Positions 36,935 through 46,567 are shown, counted from the first letter of the stretch. The stretch is DNA of 64,000 bases from Candidatus Zixiibacteriota bacterium (GCA_017999435.1 JAGNLV010000001.1:1210746-1274745), one strand, 5' to 3'. The notes: generated by a model not told the origin, from the letters alone. Made by a program: numbers and translations.

Positions 36935-37843
36935 CTACCGCTTTCTTGCCCGTATCCTCAGGAATCGCAAATGGATAACTACCTCGTGTCGTTTGCAGAA
37001 GTCCGCCAGCCCCCCCTCGCCCGGCACCAGCGGCCGCTTGCCCATCGGGCGAATCCGCACCGGGGCAAACCCGATCCCGGCCAGCACCTCCCGAAACCCG
37101 CGCTCCATCGCCGGGAACAGCTCCTTCAACTTCGCCACCATCTCGGGCGGGCACTTATCGGTGAGCTTATGGTCGGGGAGCACCTCCACCGCATAGAACC
37201 ATCCCCCTGGCCGCAACACCCGGAAGGCCTCGCGGATCGCCTCGAACTGGCGGCCGATATTCGAGATTCCCGCCATGCTCACCACCGCCGCGACCGTTCG
37301 CGAGGCGAACGGCATCTCGGCGGCGTCAAACTGCGCAAACCGCAGGTTGGGCCAGCGCGCCGCGGTGCGCGCGAACTGCTGCCACTGCCGCAGGGGCCAC
37401 AGGCCGATATCGTTCATCAGGTAATGCGCGTGCGGATTCAGGTCGAGCACCACCATCGCCGCCCCCCCTCCGGGTCCCACCGCCAGCTCCACAATCGGCC
37501 CCCGGCTGGCCGCGATCGACCTCAGCCAGGGGAGGTAGACCTCGTGGTCCGGCCACTGGTTCACCATGTAGTCGTAGTTGCGCTCGATCAACCGGTCGGG
37601 TTTGACGCCGCGCCGCCGGAACTCGGCCTCCCGGAGCGCCTCGTCATCCCACCCGTTTCCATCGCCAAGATGAAACCGCGGGATTCCATCCTCGACCGGG
37701 AACGAGACCCTCCCGTCCTCGGTGACCAGCAGGCCGTCGGTCCAGCGACCGATTTTGTCAAGGCCTCCCCGGTAGTGCAACCGGCGATGGTCCCCCGGGT
37801 TTGAGAAGAGCGACTCGATCTCCGGGCCGTTTCGACTTGTCAT
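36935..37843 (-). CDS. Class I SAM-dependent methyltransferase
   Basis: 302 residues from the ATG at 37843 (GGGG 8 bases upstream). The N-terminal part has a Trm112-like opening (GRVSFPVEDGIPRFHLGDG). The Rossmann fold shows VELAVGPGGGAAMV (motif I, SAM), VLDLNPHAHYLMND (motif II) and FAQFDAAEMPFASRTVAAVVSMAGI (motif IV), then VLRPGGWFYAVEVL. This matches UbiE/Trm-like small-molecule methyltransferases. The substrate is unknown and neighbours do not help: the divergent gene is hutU. Confidence 0.83.
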   Translation of the reverse strand: MTSRNGPEIESLFSNPGDHRRLHYRGGLDKIGRWTDGLLVTEDGRVSFPVEDGIPRFHLGDGNGWDDEALREAEFRRRGVKPDRLIERNYDYMVNQWPDHEVYLPWLRSIAASRGPIVELAVGPGGGAAMVVLDLNPHAHYLMNDIGLWPLRQWQQFARTAARWPNLRFAQFDAAEMPFASRTVAAVVSMAGISNIGRQFEAIREAFRVLRPGGWFYAVEVLPDHKLTDKCPPEMVAKLKELFPAMERGFREVLAGIGFAPVRIRPMGKRPLVPGEGGLADFCKRHEVVIHLRFLRIRARKR

Positions 37844-37940
37844 GTGCATTACCCCGGTTGCCGGCGGCGCCGCCGCCGGCGCTGTTCTCAATGTACTATG
37901 CGATCACCGCGCGCACAATCCATATCCGTGGCCGCCCCCC

Positions 37941-37969
37941 TTGCCCCCTGCTTCGCCGTGTCCTATATT
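37941..37969 (+). promoter_or_regulatory. Promoter of hutU
   Basis: TTGCCC (37941-37946), a 17-base spacer and TATATT (37964-37969), followed 36 bases later by the hutU ATG with AAGGAG upstream. Confidence 0.65.
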
Positions 37970-38005
37970 GGTGTATCATGACGGCCTGACCCAAGGAGAT
38001 CGACC

Positions 38006-39667
38006 ATGCCCGATAAAACCATCCGCGCCCCCCGAGGCAACCGGCTGCACTGCAAAGGCTGGCACCAGGAAGCCGCCTTCCGCATGATCCAGAACAACCT
38101 CGACCCCGAGGTCGCCGAGAAACCGGGGGAACTGATCGTGTACGGCGGGATGGGCAAAGCCGCCCGCAACTGGGACTCATTCCGCGCCATTCTGAAGTCG
38201 CTGCGGACGCTCGAGAACGACGAGACCCTGCTCGTGCAGTCCGGCAAACCGGTGGGTATCTTCCGCACTCACGACTACGCTCCCCGCGTGCTGCTGGCCA
38301 ACTCGAACCTCGTCCCCGCCTGGGCCACCTGGGACTATTTTCGCAAACTCGACGCCCTCGGTCTCATCATGTACGGCCAGATGACCGCCGGCAGCTGGAT
38401 CTACATCGGCAGCCAGGGGATCATTCAGGGAACCTACGAGACGTTCATGGCCGCCGCCCGGAAGCACTTCGGCGGCGACCTCGCCGGGCGGTGGATTCTC
38501 ACCGGCGGGATGGGGGGGATGGGCGGGGCCCAGCCGCTGGCCGCGACCATGGCCGGCGCCACAATCCTCGTGGTCGAGGTCGACGAGACCCGCATCGACC
38601 GCCGGGTCAAGCAGGGTTTCTGCGACGTCAAAGTGCGCACGCTCGACGAGGCGCTCAAGCTGATCGAGACGCACACTCAGGCGGGGGCGCAGCCCATTTC
38701 GATCGGCCTGGTCGCCAACGCCGCCACCGTCTTCTCGCAGCTCCACCGCCTGGGCGTCTACCCCGATATGATTACCGATCAGACCTCGGCCCACGACGAG
38801 CTCAACGGCTACATCCCCGAGGGTCTGACCCCGGCCGAGGCGGCCGCGCTGCGCCGGAAGAACCCGGCCGACTACATCAAGCGGTCCTACCGGTCGATGG
38901 TCAAGCACTGCGAGGCCATGGTCCGCTACCACGAGGATGGCGCGATTGTCTTTGACTACGGCAACAACCTCCGCGGCCAGGCGGAGAAGGGGGGGCTGAA
39001 AAACGCTTTCTCCTACCCCGGATTTGTCCCGGCCTATATCCGCCCGCTGTTTTGCGAGGGCAAGGGTCCGTTCCGCTGGGCGGCGCTCTCCGGCAAGCCC
39101 GCGGATATCGACGTCACCGACCGGATTGTGAAGTCGAATTTCAGCTCCAACGCGCCGCTCATGCGCTGGATCGACCTGGCCCGAAAGCGTATCCCGTTCC
39201 AGGGTCTCCCGGCGCGCATCTGCTGGCTCGGCTACGGCGAGCGCGCCCGCTTCGGCGAGGTGCTCAACGATTACATCAGGAAGGGGAAGATTTCGGCTCC
39301 GGTCGTGATCGGCCGCGACCATCTCGACACCGGCTCGGTCGCTTCGCCCTACCGCGAGACCGAGGGGATGAAGGACGGTTCCGACGCGATCGCCGACTGG
39401 CCGCTGCTGAACGCCCTGCTCAACACCGCCTCCGGCGCCTCGTGGGTGTCAATCCACCACGGCGGCGGCGTGGGGATGGGCAACGCCATCCACGCCGGTC
39501 AGGTCATTGTCGCCGACGGGACCAAAATGATGGCCGCACGCCTCCAGCGTGTCCTCACCAACGACCCCGGCAGCGGCATCATCCGCCACGCCGACGCCGG
39601 CTACGCGGAGGCGATCAAAGCGGCGCGGGCGCACAAGATCAAGATCCCCATGCGGACGCGGAAATAG
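38006..39667 (+). CDS. hutU: Urocanate hydratase
   Basis: 553 residues, full length for the family (about 555). Near-universal motifs are present: [27 protein letters not shown]-binding [14 protein letters not shown], the active-site Cys406 in [11 protein letters not shown] (Cys410 in Pseudomonas) and [13 protein letters not shown]. It turns urocanate into 4-imidazolone-5-propionate with tightly bound NAD+ in the cytosol, step two of histidine breakdown. Step three, hutI, is 2.2 kb downstream, separated by an opposite-strand gene. No hutH is in the window. AAGGAG precedes the ATG. Confidence 0.97.
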   Translation: MPDKTIRAPRGNRLHCKGWHQEAAFRMIQNNLDPEVAEKPGELIVYGGMGKAARNWDSFRAILKSLRTLENDETLLVQSGKPVGIFRTHDYAPRVLLANSNLVPAWATWDYFRKLDALGLIMYGQMTAGSWIYIGSQGIIQGTYETFMAAARKHFGGDLAGRWILTGGMGGMGGAQPLAATMAGATILVVEVDETRIDRRVKQGFCDVKVRTLDEALKLIETHTQAGAQPISIGLVANAATVFSQLHRLGVYPDMITDQTSAHDELNGYIPEGLTPAEAAALRRKNPADYIKRSYRSMVKHCEAMVRYHEDGAIVFDYGNNLRGQAEKGGLKNAFSYPGFVPAYIRPLFCEGKGPFRWAALSGKPADIDVTDRIVKSNFSSNAPLMRWIDLARKRIPFQGLPARICWLGYGERARFGEVLNDYIRKGKISAPVVIGRDHLDTGSVASPYRETEGMKDGSDAIADWPLLNALLNTASGASWVSIHHGGGVGMGNAIHAGQVIVADGTKMMAARLQRVLTNDPGSGIIRHADAGYAEAIKAARAHKIKIPMRTRK

Positions 39668-39708
39668 CCGCGGGGACGGGGCGCCGGTCCGCCCGGACGG
39701 CGCCGCGC

Positions 39709-41673
39709 TCACGATTCGGGGCAGCGGTGCCGCCCCGTCGTGAACAGCAGGTACAGACTCTGCAGGTAGGCCTCCAGGTCGCGGTTCAGCGCCTGTTGCA
39801 GACTGTCGTCGCGGTATGGCCGTTCCTGCATCATCCGCCCTTCAGAATCCAGAGGATAGAGGACGGAGGCCGTGTCGCGGATGTCCCGGACCAGAACGCG
39901 GCCGCCTTTGCGGTAATACAGCACGCTGTTGTTCCGCATGACGGCGAATCCCCGGTCTTCGGGAAGCGCCAGGAGATCGCGGCCGAGGAAGTGGAAGGGC
40001 CGGGGGTAGCCGATCAGGTGCATGAGCGTCGTGGCGATGTCCGCCTGGCTGCCCACGGTCGACACGGTCCGGCCTCCCGGAATCAACCCCGGCGCGTAGA
40101 GCAGGCAGGGAATCTGAAAGCGCTTGAAATAGCGGTCGGCTCGGTCCCGAATCTCCCCGTGATCGGCGACGATCACGAAGATCGTGCGGCGAAAATAGGG
40201 CTTGTCACGTTCTCCGTCCAAAAACCGCGCGAGGGCGTAGTCGGAGTAGGCGAAGGCGGCCCGGGCCCGGTCTCCGGCATACTGCGGCCGCGCGGCCGCG
40301 AACTCCGGGGGAATATCGTGCGGCGTGTGGTTGGACGACGTCATAACCACGCTCAGCACCGGCTCCCCCTCGGCCTGGCCGGACAGGTACGCACTAACTT
40401 TGGCGAACAGGTCCTCATCGGAGACGCCCCACTTGCCGACGAAGCGGGGCGCGGCGAAGTCCCTTTGATCGACGATCAGATCGAACCCTCCCTGCCGCAT
40501 GAAGAAACCCATGTGGTCGAACCCGGCATCGTAGCCGTAGAAGAAACTCGTCCGGTATCCGTAGGCGCGCAGCAGCGTCCCCAGCGTCGAGAACGACTCC
40601 GTCCCCCGCCGCCGCGTGAGGAACAACTCCAAGAGCGAGGGGAACGAGGCCACCGTGCTGACCAGACCGTGGTGCGTCCTGGTGCCGGCGCCATAGAAGT
40701 TCGTAAAGAGAATTCCCTCGTGCGCCAGGCGGTCGAACCCGGGCGAGTCGCCGATCCCGCCGGGACAGAGCGCTCCCACCCCGCTGGCGGTGAACCCTTC
40801 CATGAGAATGATCACGATGTTGGGTTTGGCCACGGCGAGGGGCGCGGGCCGGCGAAGTTCCCGGGCGAACGGAAATCTTCCCTCGCTCGCCGCCTCATCG
40901 TCGCCGATAATCTCCCGACGCACCCTCTGCAGCGCCTCCTCCGGAGGCCCGAAGGCATAGTCGATGTCCCCGAAGTCGCGCTCCCAGATCCGCTTCTGAT
41001 GGTAGGCTTTGAGGAGCGTGTACACGCCGTTCAGCGAGAGCTGGGTGAGCGCCTGGTTGCCGGAGGAGAATAAGCCGAGCCGCCAGAAGGGTTCGCCCAC
41101 CCACAGGAAGGTGAGGGCGGCGAGAAGCAGTCCGACGGTGATCCCCGAGATGACCCGGCGCGCCCCTCGGCGGGAATACCCGCCGACCCGAGAGCGGGCG
41201 CGCAGCGCCAGGATGAAAGCGGTCAGGACCGCCAGCCACACGATCGTGACAATCACGACCGACCACCCGGAGGCGATCGTCTGCAGAATCGGCGCCATCT
41301 GGTCCAGGTTTTCGAAAACGAGGACGTTCAGGCGGGAGTCGAACATGTCAAAGTAGGCGATATCGGCCAGATTGATGAAGAAGTAGAGGCCGAACAGAAT
41401 CGCGCACAGGCCGAGGAAGACGCGCCGCGCGGCGGTGCGGCCCGCGGCGAGCGCCGCCAGCGCGATCAGCCACGCCGCCAGGAGGGTGCACGCGGTCACC
41501 GAGGAATCGATCACCGCCCCGCCGAGAAAGGCCCGCGCCAGTTCCGTCCCCGCCGCGCCGCGGAAAAGCGCCGCGTGCCAGGCGAGAAACCCGAGGCGCA
41601 GCAGGAAGAACACCACAAGCGCGCTCAGGTAAGTGCGGATGACCGGAAGACCGGTGCTGTCGGACGCCGGCAT
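39709..41673 (-). CDS. LtaS-like membrane sulfatase/phosphoglycerol transferase
   Basis: 654 residues from the ATG at 41673. Five N-terminal transmembrane segments (about 10-230) precede an extracellular sulfatase-fold domain. Its motifs are IVIILMEGF (metal-binding Glu), the THHGL segment with the probable nucleophilic Thr near TNFYGAGTRTHH, FFYGYDAGFDHMG and VADHGEI (metal-binding Asp/His). This is the layout of lipoteichoic-acid synthase and of MdoB/OpgB phosphoglycerol transferases; in a diderm the second role, decorating periplasmic glycans or lipids, is more likely. It is on the minus strand between hutU and hutI and breaks up the hut genes. Confidence 0.85.
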   Translation of the reverse strand: MPASDSTGLPVIRTYLSALVVFFLLRLGFLAWHAALFRGAAGTELARAFLGGAVIDSSVTACTLLAAWLIALAALAAGRTAARRVFLGLCAILFGLYFFINLADIAYFDMFDSRLNVLVFENLDQMAPILQTIASGWSVVIVTIVWLAVLTAFILALRARSRVGGYSRRGARRVISGITVGLLLAALTFLWVGEPFWRLGLFSSGNQALTQLSLNGVYTLLKAYHQKRIWERDFGDIDYAFGPPEEALQRVRREIIGDDEAASEGRFPFARELRRPAPLAVAKPNIVIILMEGFTASGVGALCPGGIGDSPGFDRLAHEGILFTNFYGAGTRTHHGLVSTVASFPSLLELFLTRRRGTESFSTLGTLLRAYGYRTSFFYGYDAGFDHMGFFMRQGGFDLIVDQRDFAAPRFVGKWGVSDEDLFAKVSAYLSGQAEGEPVLSVVMTSSNHTPHDIPPEFAAARPQYAGDRARAAFAYSDYALARFLDGERDKPYFRRTIFVIVADHGEIRDRADRYFKRFQIPCLLYAPGLIPGGRTVSTVGSQADIATTLMHLIGYPRPFHFLGRDLLALPEDRGFAVMRNNSVLYYRKGGRVLVRDIRDTASVLYPLDSEGRMMQERPYRDDSLQQALNRDLEAYLQSLYLLFTTGRHRCPES

Positions 41674-41883
41674 GGTACCCTGCCTGTGAATGGTCGGCGA
41701 CGCGGTGCGGCCGCGCGGCGGGTCGCGCCCCGCCCGGTTTCTCCGGACGCCGAGCCCCGACCCGGGCGCAGTATGCCGCGCGCCGACCCCGCTTGTCAAA
41801 TTGTATTAGCGCGGGCGCGGCGGTTGTGTATATTCGGGCCGTAGACCGAACCGGACGACGAGAAACCGAAGGACAGACGCACG

Positions 41884-43149
41884 TTGCCGCCGAACAAGAA
41901 AGCCACCCTTTTGGTCAAAAACGCCGGCCAGGTGATCACGATGGCCGGCCCGGTCCCCCGCCTCGGCCCCGCTCTCCGCGACATCGGGCTGATCGCGCAC
42001 GGCGCGATCGCCGCCGCCGGCGATGAGATCGTCGCCGTCGGCCCATCCGACGACATCGAACGCCACACCCGGCTCGCCGAAAACTGCACCGTCATCGACG
42101 CCAAAGGGGCGGTCGTCACCCCCGGCCTCATCGATCCCCACACCCACCCGGTCTTCTCCATGACGCGCGAGAAGGAGTTCGAAATGCGCATCGAGGGGAA
42201 GACCTACATGGAGATCGCCGCGGCCGGCGGCGGCATCCGCGCCTCCGTCCGCGACCTCCGCTCCGCCGACCGCGCGGTCCTGCTCGAACAGACGCGGAGG
42301 CGTGTCGCCCGGATGCTCCGCTACGGCATGACAACGATTGAGGCCAAGTCCGGGTACGGCCTTTCGACCGAGTCCGAGCTCCGCCAGCTCGAGATTATCC
42401 GCGAGGTCGACCAGCAGTGCCCGATCGATCTGATACCGACGTTCCTCGGCGCGCACGAAGTCCCCGATGAATACCGCGAGCGTCGGAGCGAGTATGTGGA
42501 CCTGCTCGTCGGCGAAATGATCCCGGCGGTGGCCGCGGCCAAACTGGCCGAATTCTCCGACATCTTCACCGAGGTCGGCGTGTTCGAGATCGAGGATTCG
42601 CGCCGCATTCAGCAGGCCGCCAAGGAGGCCGGGCTGAAGCTGAAATTCCACGCCGATGAGATCAAGCCGCTGGGCGGCGCCGAGCTGGCCGCCGCCATGG
42701 GCGCGGTCTCGGCCGACCACCTCGTCCATGTATCCGAACGGGGGATCAAGGCCCTGGCCGCCGCCGGCACGGTGGCGGTCCTGCTGCCCGGAACTTCCTT
42801 CTCCCTCGCCTCGTCCTATGCCCCGGCGCGGAAGATGATCGAGGGCGGCGTGACGGTCGCACTCTCGACCGACTGCAACCCGGGTTCAAGCTGCACCGAG
42901 TCGCTCCCCTTCATCGTGTCGCTGGCGGCGCTCCAGTTGAAGATGACGGCCGCCGAGGCGCTGGCCGCGGTGACGGTCAACGCCGCCTGCGCCGTCGACC
43001 GGGCCGCGACTCTCGGCCGCCTCGTCCCTGGCCTGCGCGCCGATCTGGTGATCTGGGACATGAACGACTACCGGGAGCTTCCTTACCACTATGCGGTCAA
43101 TCTCGTCTCCCGGGTGATCAAGAACGGAAAAGTGGTCGTGAGCCAATGA
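41884..43149 (+). CDS. hutI: Imidazolonepropionase
   Basis: 421 residues from a TTG start (GAAGGAC about 10 bases upstream). The amidohydrolase fold begins LLVKNAGQVITM, which rules out the later in-frame ATG. Metal and substrate motifs: DPHTHPVFSMTREKEFEMR, AAGGGIRASV, SGYGLSTESELR, KFHADEI, and TDCNPGSSCTESLP. It hydrolyses 4-imidazolone-5-propionate to N-formimino-L-glutamate, step three of histidine breakdown. A TATATT at 41829-41834 may be the -10, without a clear -35. The LptE-like gene follows within 26 bases. Confidence 0.95.
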   Translation: MPPNKKATLLVKNAGQVITMAGPVPRLGPALRDIGLIAHGAIAAAGDEIVAVGPSDDIERHTRLAENCTVIDAKGAVVTPGLIDPHTHPVFSMTREKEFEMRIEGKTYMEIAAAGGGIRASVRDLRSADRAVLLEQTRRRVARMLRYGMTTIEAKSGYGLSTESELRQLEIIREVDQQCPIDLIPTFLGAHEVPDEYRERRSEYVDLLVGEMIPAVAAAKLAEFSDIFTEVGVFEIEDSRRIQQAAKEAGLKLKFHADEIKPLGGAELAAAMGAVSADHLVHVSERGIKALAAAGTVAVLLPGTSFSLASSYAPARKMIEGGVTVALSTDCNPGSSCTESLPFIVSLAALQLKMTAAEALAAVTVNAACAVDRAATLGRLVPGLRADLVIWDMNDYRELPYHYAVNLVSRVIKNGKVVVSQ

Positions 43150-43175
43150 GCGGCCCGCGCGAGGAGAGAACGATC

Positions 43176-43673
43176 ATGCATCGCCAGGCGTATCGGTCGG
43201 TTGCCGCGGCCCTGTTTCTCACAGGCTTGGGGCTTTCCTGCGGCGTGTACACATTTAACCCGGCGGGGAAATCTTCGATCAAAACCATCGCCGTCTCCCG
43301 GTTTGAAAACCAGACGGTCGAGCTCGCGCTGACCGATCAGATCACCGATGGCGTCATCGACGCCTTCATTGCCGACGGCACGCTGGCGGTGGCGCCCGAG
43401 GATGCCGCCGACGCCGTGCTCGCCGGCACGCTGGTGAGCTACACGCGCGCCCCCTATCAGTACACCTCCGGCGACGCCGTGCAGTCGTACCGCGTGACCA
43501 TGGATTTCGACATCGCCCTCGTCAATCCGAAGGACAATTCCGAGATCTGGAAAGAGCGCATGAGCCAGATCGGCATCTACGATCCCGCCACCGAGACGGA
43601 GGAGGATGCACAGCGGAAGGCGATTCAGAACCTCGTCCAGGCAATCCTCAACCGCACCACGAAGAGCTGGTGA
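43176..43673 (+). CDS. lptE: LptE-like lipoprotein for LPS assembly
   Basis: 165 residues from the ATG at 43176, with GAGGAGA upstream; an earlier in-frame ATG overlapping the hutI stop is rejected for lack of a Shine-Dalgarno. The lipobox LGLSC gives a lipid-modified Cys near residue 22, followed by GVYTFNPAGKSSIKTIAVSRFENQT, a match to the opening of LptE proteins in many FCB bacteria. LptE plugs the LptD barrel and helps place LPS in the outer membrane. lptB is present at 36 kb; lptD is not in the window. Confidence 0.82.
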   Translation: MHRQAYRSVAAALFLTGLGLSCGVYTFNPAGKSSIKTIAVSRFENQTVELALTDQITDGVIDAFIADGTLAVAPEDAADAVLAGTLVSYTRAPYQYTSGDAVQSYRVTMDFDIALVNPKDNSEIWKERMSQIGIYDPATETEEDAQRKAIQNLVQAILNRTTKSW

Positions 43674-43855
43674 GGGCGTGATCGGCGGCGGAGCGCCGGA
43701 TTCTTTCCGCGGCTGGGGAGTATAAGAACCGGACCGGGCGTAGGCCCGCTCCTCCCGTTTGCGCCGGGCTGCTCCCGGGGGACCCTCCCGGGGCCCGCCG
43801 GCGCCGCATCGCCCCGGGCGTCCGCCGGCCTTTGGCCGGGCGCGCCCTATTGCTG

Positions 43856-43884
43856 TTGACAGCCGCGGCGCGGAACCGTATCAT
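43856..43884 (+). promoter_or_regulatory. Sigma-70 type promoter of the PorV/PorQ gene
   Basis: TTGACA (43856-43861), a 17-base spacer and TATCAT (43879-43884). The ATG at 43906 follows 21 bases later behind GGAAGG. Confidence 0.8.
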
Positions 43885-43905
43885 CGCTCTGGAAGGATGG
43901 CACCA

Positions 43906-44856
43906 ATGACGCGAACCCTGTACCTCGCGGCCGCAGGTTGTGCGGTCGCGCTGCTTCTGTCGGCCGCCGGCGCGGCTGCCGGTGAGGCCAATTCGCGAGC
44001 CGGCACGAGCGCCTTCTCGTTTCTGAAAATCGACGTGGGCGCCCGGGCGGTCGCCATGGGCGGCGCCGGCACCGGGCTGGCCGATGATGAATCGGCCCTC
44101 TACTACAATCCGGCCGGCATCGTCGGCTTCGAACAGCGCCGTTTTGTCGGGGGCTACCACAGCTACTTCGCCGACATGCAGTCCGGGTTCGTCGGCTACA
44201 TCGCCCCGATCGGCCTGACCAAGGCGGTCGGCGCCTACCTGTCGTACCTCAACTACGGCGACTTCGTCGAAACCGACCCGACCGGCGCCGTCCTCGGCAC
44301 CTTCAGCGGCGGCGACCTTCTGTTCGCCGTGAGCGGCGCGGTGCAGCCGCGGTACGGTCTCGCGCTCGGCGCCACCGTTAAGTTCATCTACGAGAGTCTG
44401 CACAATTACACGGCCACCGGCGCGGCCGTCGACCTGGGCGGCCGCTACAGCACCAACCGGGACCGGCTGATTGTCGGCCTGGCCGTCCAGCACCTCGGGG
44501 TCCAGTTCTCCGGCCTGGGGACCGAGAAGGACCGGCTGCCGCTGACGGTCCGCGGCGGTGCGGCCCTCCGCCCCCGCGGCCTTCCCCTTACGCTCGCGGG
44601 CGACCTCATTGTCCCCGTCGACAACGATCCCTCGATCGCCCTCGGTCTGGAATACGTGGAGCTTAAGCCGCTCTACCTGCGGATCGGCTGGAACAGTTTC
44701 GGTTCGAACTACCGGACGGGCGACTCTGATGATTCCTGGGCCGGACTCGGCCTCGGCGTCGGTTTCGACATCAAAACCTATCACATATCCTACGCCTTCG
44801 CTCCCGGGGCGGAGCTGGGCGACAGTCACCGCTTCACCTTTTCCGGGGGGATTTGA
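43906..44856 (+). CDS. PorV/PorQ-family outer-membrane protein
   Basis: 316 residues with a signal peptide (AAAGCAVALLLSAAGAAAGE-like). The mature N-terminus has the family mark FLKIDVGARAVAMGGAGTGLADDESALYYNPAGI, seen in parts, and the protein is an all-beta barrel ending HRFTFSGGI. PorV and PorQ serve type IX secretion in Bacteroidetes and similar proteins occur across the FCB group. The large secreted protein at 58.5 kb has a YPNP-type C-terminal domain that could be a cargo signal, but other T9SS genes are not in this window. A TTGACA-17-TATCAT promoter lies just upstream. Confidence 0.82.
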   Translation: MTRTLYLAAAGCAVALLLSAAGAAAGEANSRAGTSAFSFLKIDVGARAVAMGGAGTGLADDESALYYNPAGIVGFEQRRFVGGYHSYFADMQSGFVGYIAPIGLTKAVGAYLSYLNYGDFVETDPTGAVLGTFSGGDLLFAVSGAVQPRYGLALGATVKFIYESLHNYTATGAAVDLGGRYSTNRDRLIVGLAVQHLGVQFSGLGTEKDRLPLTVRGGAALRPRGLPLTLAGDLIVPVDNDPSIALGLEYVELKPLYLRIGWNSFGSNYRTGDSDDSWAGLGLGVGFDIKTYHISYAFAPGAELGDSHRFTFSGGI

Positions 44857-44858
44857 CC

Positions 44859-45320
44859 ATGAGAGTGCACCTGCTTCTCTCGGCCGCCCTGCTGAGCCTC
44901 GCCGCCGCCCTGGTCGGCTGCGGCTCGGGCAAACCGTCCGACCCCAAAACCGCCGTCATCGCCATGTTCGGAGCCATGGAGAAAAACGACAAGGCGACCC
45001 TCGCCCACCTGCTCGACCTGGGCGAGCTGATGAAGAATCTCAACGAAGATTACGCCCTGCAGACCGATGAGCCGCGTCACTTCACCAGCCCGGAGCAAAT
45101 CCTCGAGGACCTCACCGACGGCGGCAAGACCAAGGAACGCTGGTTCGCATACCAGCGGATTGTCAACGAGGTGGAGATGACCGCGGACGATCTCGCTACC
45201 GTCGAGGTCACGTTTGTCGACAAGGAGGCTTCGAAGGGATACCGAACCAAGTTCGGCCTTCACGTGGTCAACGATCGCTGGAAGATATATACGTTCAACG
45301 CCTTCCCGACCGGATCTTAG
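44859..45320 (+). CDS. Small lipoprotein, DUF4878-like
   Basis: 153 residues from the ATG at 44859, two bases after the upstream stop. The lipobox LVGC gives the lipid-modified Cys near residue 21. The mature part (KTAVIAMFGAMEKNDKATLAHLLDLG, in pieces; closing GLHVVNDRWKIYTF) looks like an NTF2-like or DUF4878 fold, built from one helix and a curved sheet. Its role is unknown. It is probably co-transcribed with the PorV/PorQ gene and ends at a terminator. Confidence 0.78.
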   Translation: MRVHLLLSAALLSLAAALVGCGSGKPSDPKTAVIAMFGAMEKNDKATLAHLLDLGELMKNLNEDYALQTDEPRHFTSPEQILEDLTDGGKTKERWFAYQRIVNEVEMTADDLATVEVTFVDKEASKGYRTKFGLHVVNDRWKIYTFNAFPTGS

Positions 45321-45361
45321 TTCGCCGGGAAAGGGCGCGCCACGTGCGTGAAAGACACGGC

Positions 45362-45391
45362 GGCACGAGTCCTCGGACTCGTGCCTTCTTT
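45362..45391 (+). terminator. Rho-independent terminator of the PorV/lipoprotein operon
   Basis: GGCACGAGTC and GACTCGTGCC form a perfect 10-bp stem around CTCG, followed by TTCTTTAT. Confidence 0.85.
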
Positions 45392-45982
45392 ATGGCCCCG
45401 GGGGATCGAAGTCAGGTCGTGCGATGGCGAGGCGGGGCTGCACCGTTCCCTTCGCCTCCGGCGACCGGGCCGACTCCGGCCAAAAAAAGAAGCCCACCAT
45501 GCGCCATGCTCAGGGACAGAGGGGGAAATCCCCGGACAACGGTCATCATGGCAAGCTTCTAAATCTTCCACGTACCCCGCTCGTCAAAATTATAGGCTAC
45601 CCCTCCTTGTTTGTCAAACACTTATCCACACGAATTCAAAGGGAGAGCGTGTGAAAATTGAGGGTTTTTCCGCTTCTCCTCCATGGAGCCGTCTGTAATA
45701 AACTGTAATAAAATAACTTAATATTTACTGCGTGAGACCTCGACCGGATTTGGCCGGTCCATCATTCACGACCGGGTTTTGGGGGCACGGCCACCCACCG
45801 CGCCAATTTCTGCGCCTCCGCGGACTCCGGCCGGCGGTTGACGACACGTGCGATTGCGCTGAACGCAGCGAATGTGGCGGCCGTCTAAAAAATGGAGAGA
45901 TTGCACGATTGGGGTTGTGCCGTTTCGGCCGGCCGCGTATATTGACCAACCGTTACGGTGTTACGGAGGAGAAAAGGACGCA
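45392..45982. other. Long intergenic region with one DnaA box and an AT-rich tandem repeat
   Basis: About 590 bases without a supported gene. It holds a perfect DnaA box TTATCCACA (45622-45630), a 10-bp tandem repeat CTGTAATAAA (45693-45712) and the most AT-rich stretch nearby. It also holds the promoter of the next gene at 45915. One box is too few to claim an origin. Confidence 0.5.
45915..45943 (+). promoter_or_regulatory. Promoter of the lipoprotein gene at 45983
   Basis: TTGTGC (45915-45920), a 17-base spacer and TATATT (45938-45943). GGAGGAG and an ATG at 45983 follow. Confidence 0.65.
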
Positions 45983-46501
45983 ATGAAGAAGAACATTGGA
46001 TTACTGGTCATCTTGCTGGTTGCCGTGGTCGGTGTCATGATGGGTACGGCCTGCCGCGACGATTACTACCTACCAGCTCCGCCAAGTATCGAAGGGTGCT
46101 ATACCGGCACGTACACGTACGTTTCCCAAAGCGGCAGCGAGGTGGTCGTATCCAAGGAGCAGGTGATCACGGCTTCCTTCACTGAAACCAAGTTCTTTTT
46201 GGATGCCGACACATTGGCGGAAGGCTACAACAAGATCGCCTGTTTCTGCGTGGGTCGCTTTTTCTATTCCATCTCGGACCGCGTGCAAATTGAGCCGATC
46301 GATGATCGGCCGCTCATCGGACCGGGCTGCGACTCGTGTGATCCGGATGAATCGCCGACAGGCACGTTTCAGCTCTATCGGCCGGGCAATGACGTGAAAT
46401 TGGAGTGCATTGAGACGGTGACGAGTGACGGCGGCTCGCAGTTGAAGGTCACGAAGACTCTGATGTTGACGCGGGTGGCATGTCCGAGTACCGGAGCGTA
46501 G
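45983..46501 (+). CDS. Exported lipoprotein of unknown function
   Basis: 172 residues from the ATG at 45983, behind GGAGGAGAAAAGG. A signal sequence (IGLLVILLVAVVGVMMGTAC) ends at a probable lipid-modified Cys24. The mature protein is small, beta-rich and contains several Cys (SIEGCYTGTYTYVSQSG; FCVGRFFYSISD; GPGCDSCDPDE). It resembles no family I know. It has its own TTGTGC-17-TATATT promoter and a strong terminator, so it is a single-gene unit. Confidence 0.78.
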   Translation: MKKNIGLLVILLVAVVGVMMGTACRDDYYLPAPPSIEGCYTGTYTYVSQSGSEVVVSKEQVITASFTETKFFLDADTLAEGYNKIACFCVGRFFYSISDRVQIEPIDDRPLIGPGCDSCDPDESPTGTFQLYRPGNDVKLECIETVTSDGGSQLKVTKTLMLTRVACPSTGA

Positions 46502-46537
46502 CAGCATTCGTACAGATGGCGGTCCTTTTCGAGTTTG

Positions 46538-46567
46538 ACGGCAGGCGGTGAGCCTGCCGTTTTTTTT
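46538..46567 (+). terminator. Rho-independent terminator
   Basis: ACGGCAGGC pairs with GCCTGCCGT around GGTGA, followed by seven T. It closes the lipoprotein gene at 45983. Confidence 0.92.

Noticed and set aside
43906-44856. Proof of a type IX secretion system
   Set aside because: A PorV/PorQ-like barrel and one YPNP tail are suggestive, but no core T9SS gene (SprA, GldK-N, PorU) is in the window.
45392-45982. Replication origin
   Set aside because: Only one perfect DnaA box is seen and no dnaA, dnaN or gyrB is near; kept only as a finding.
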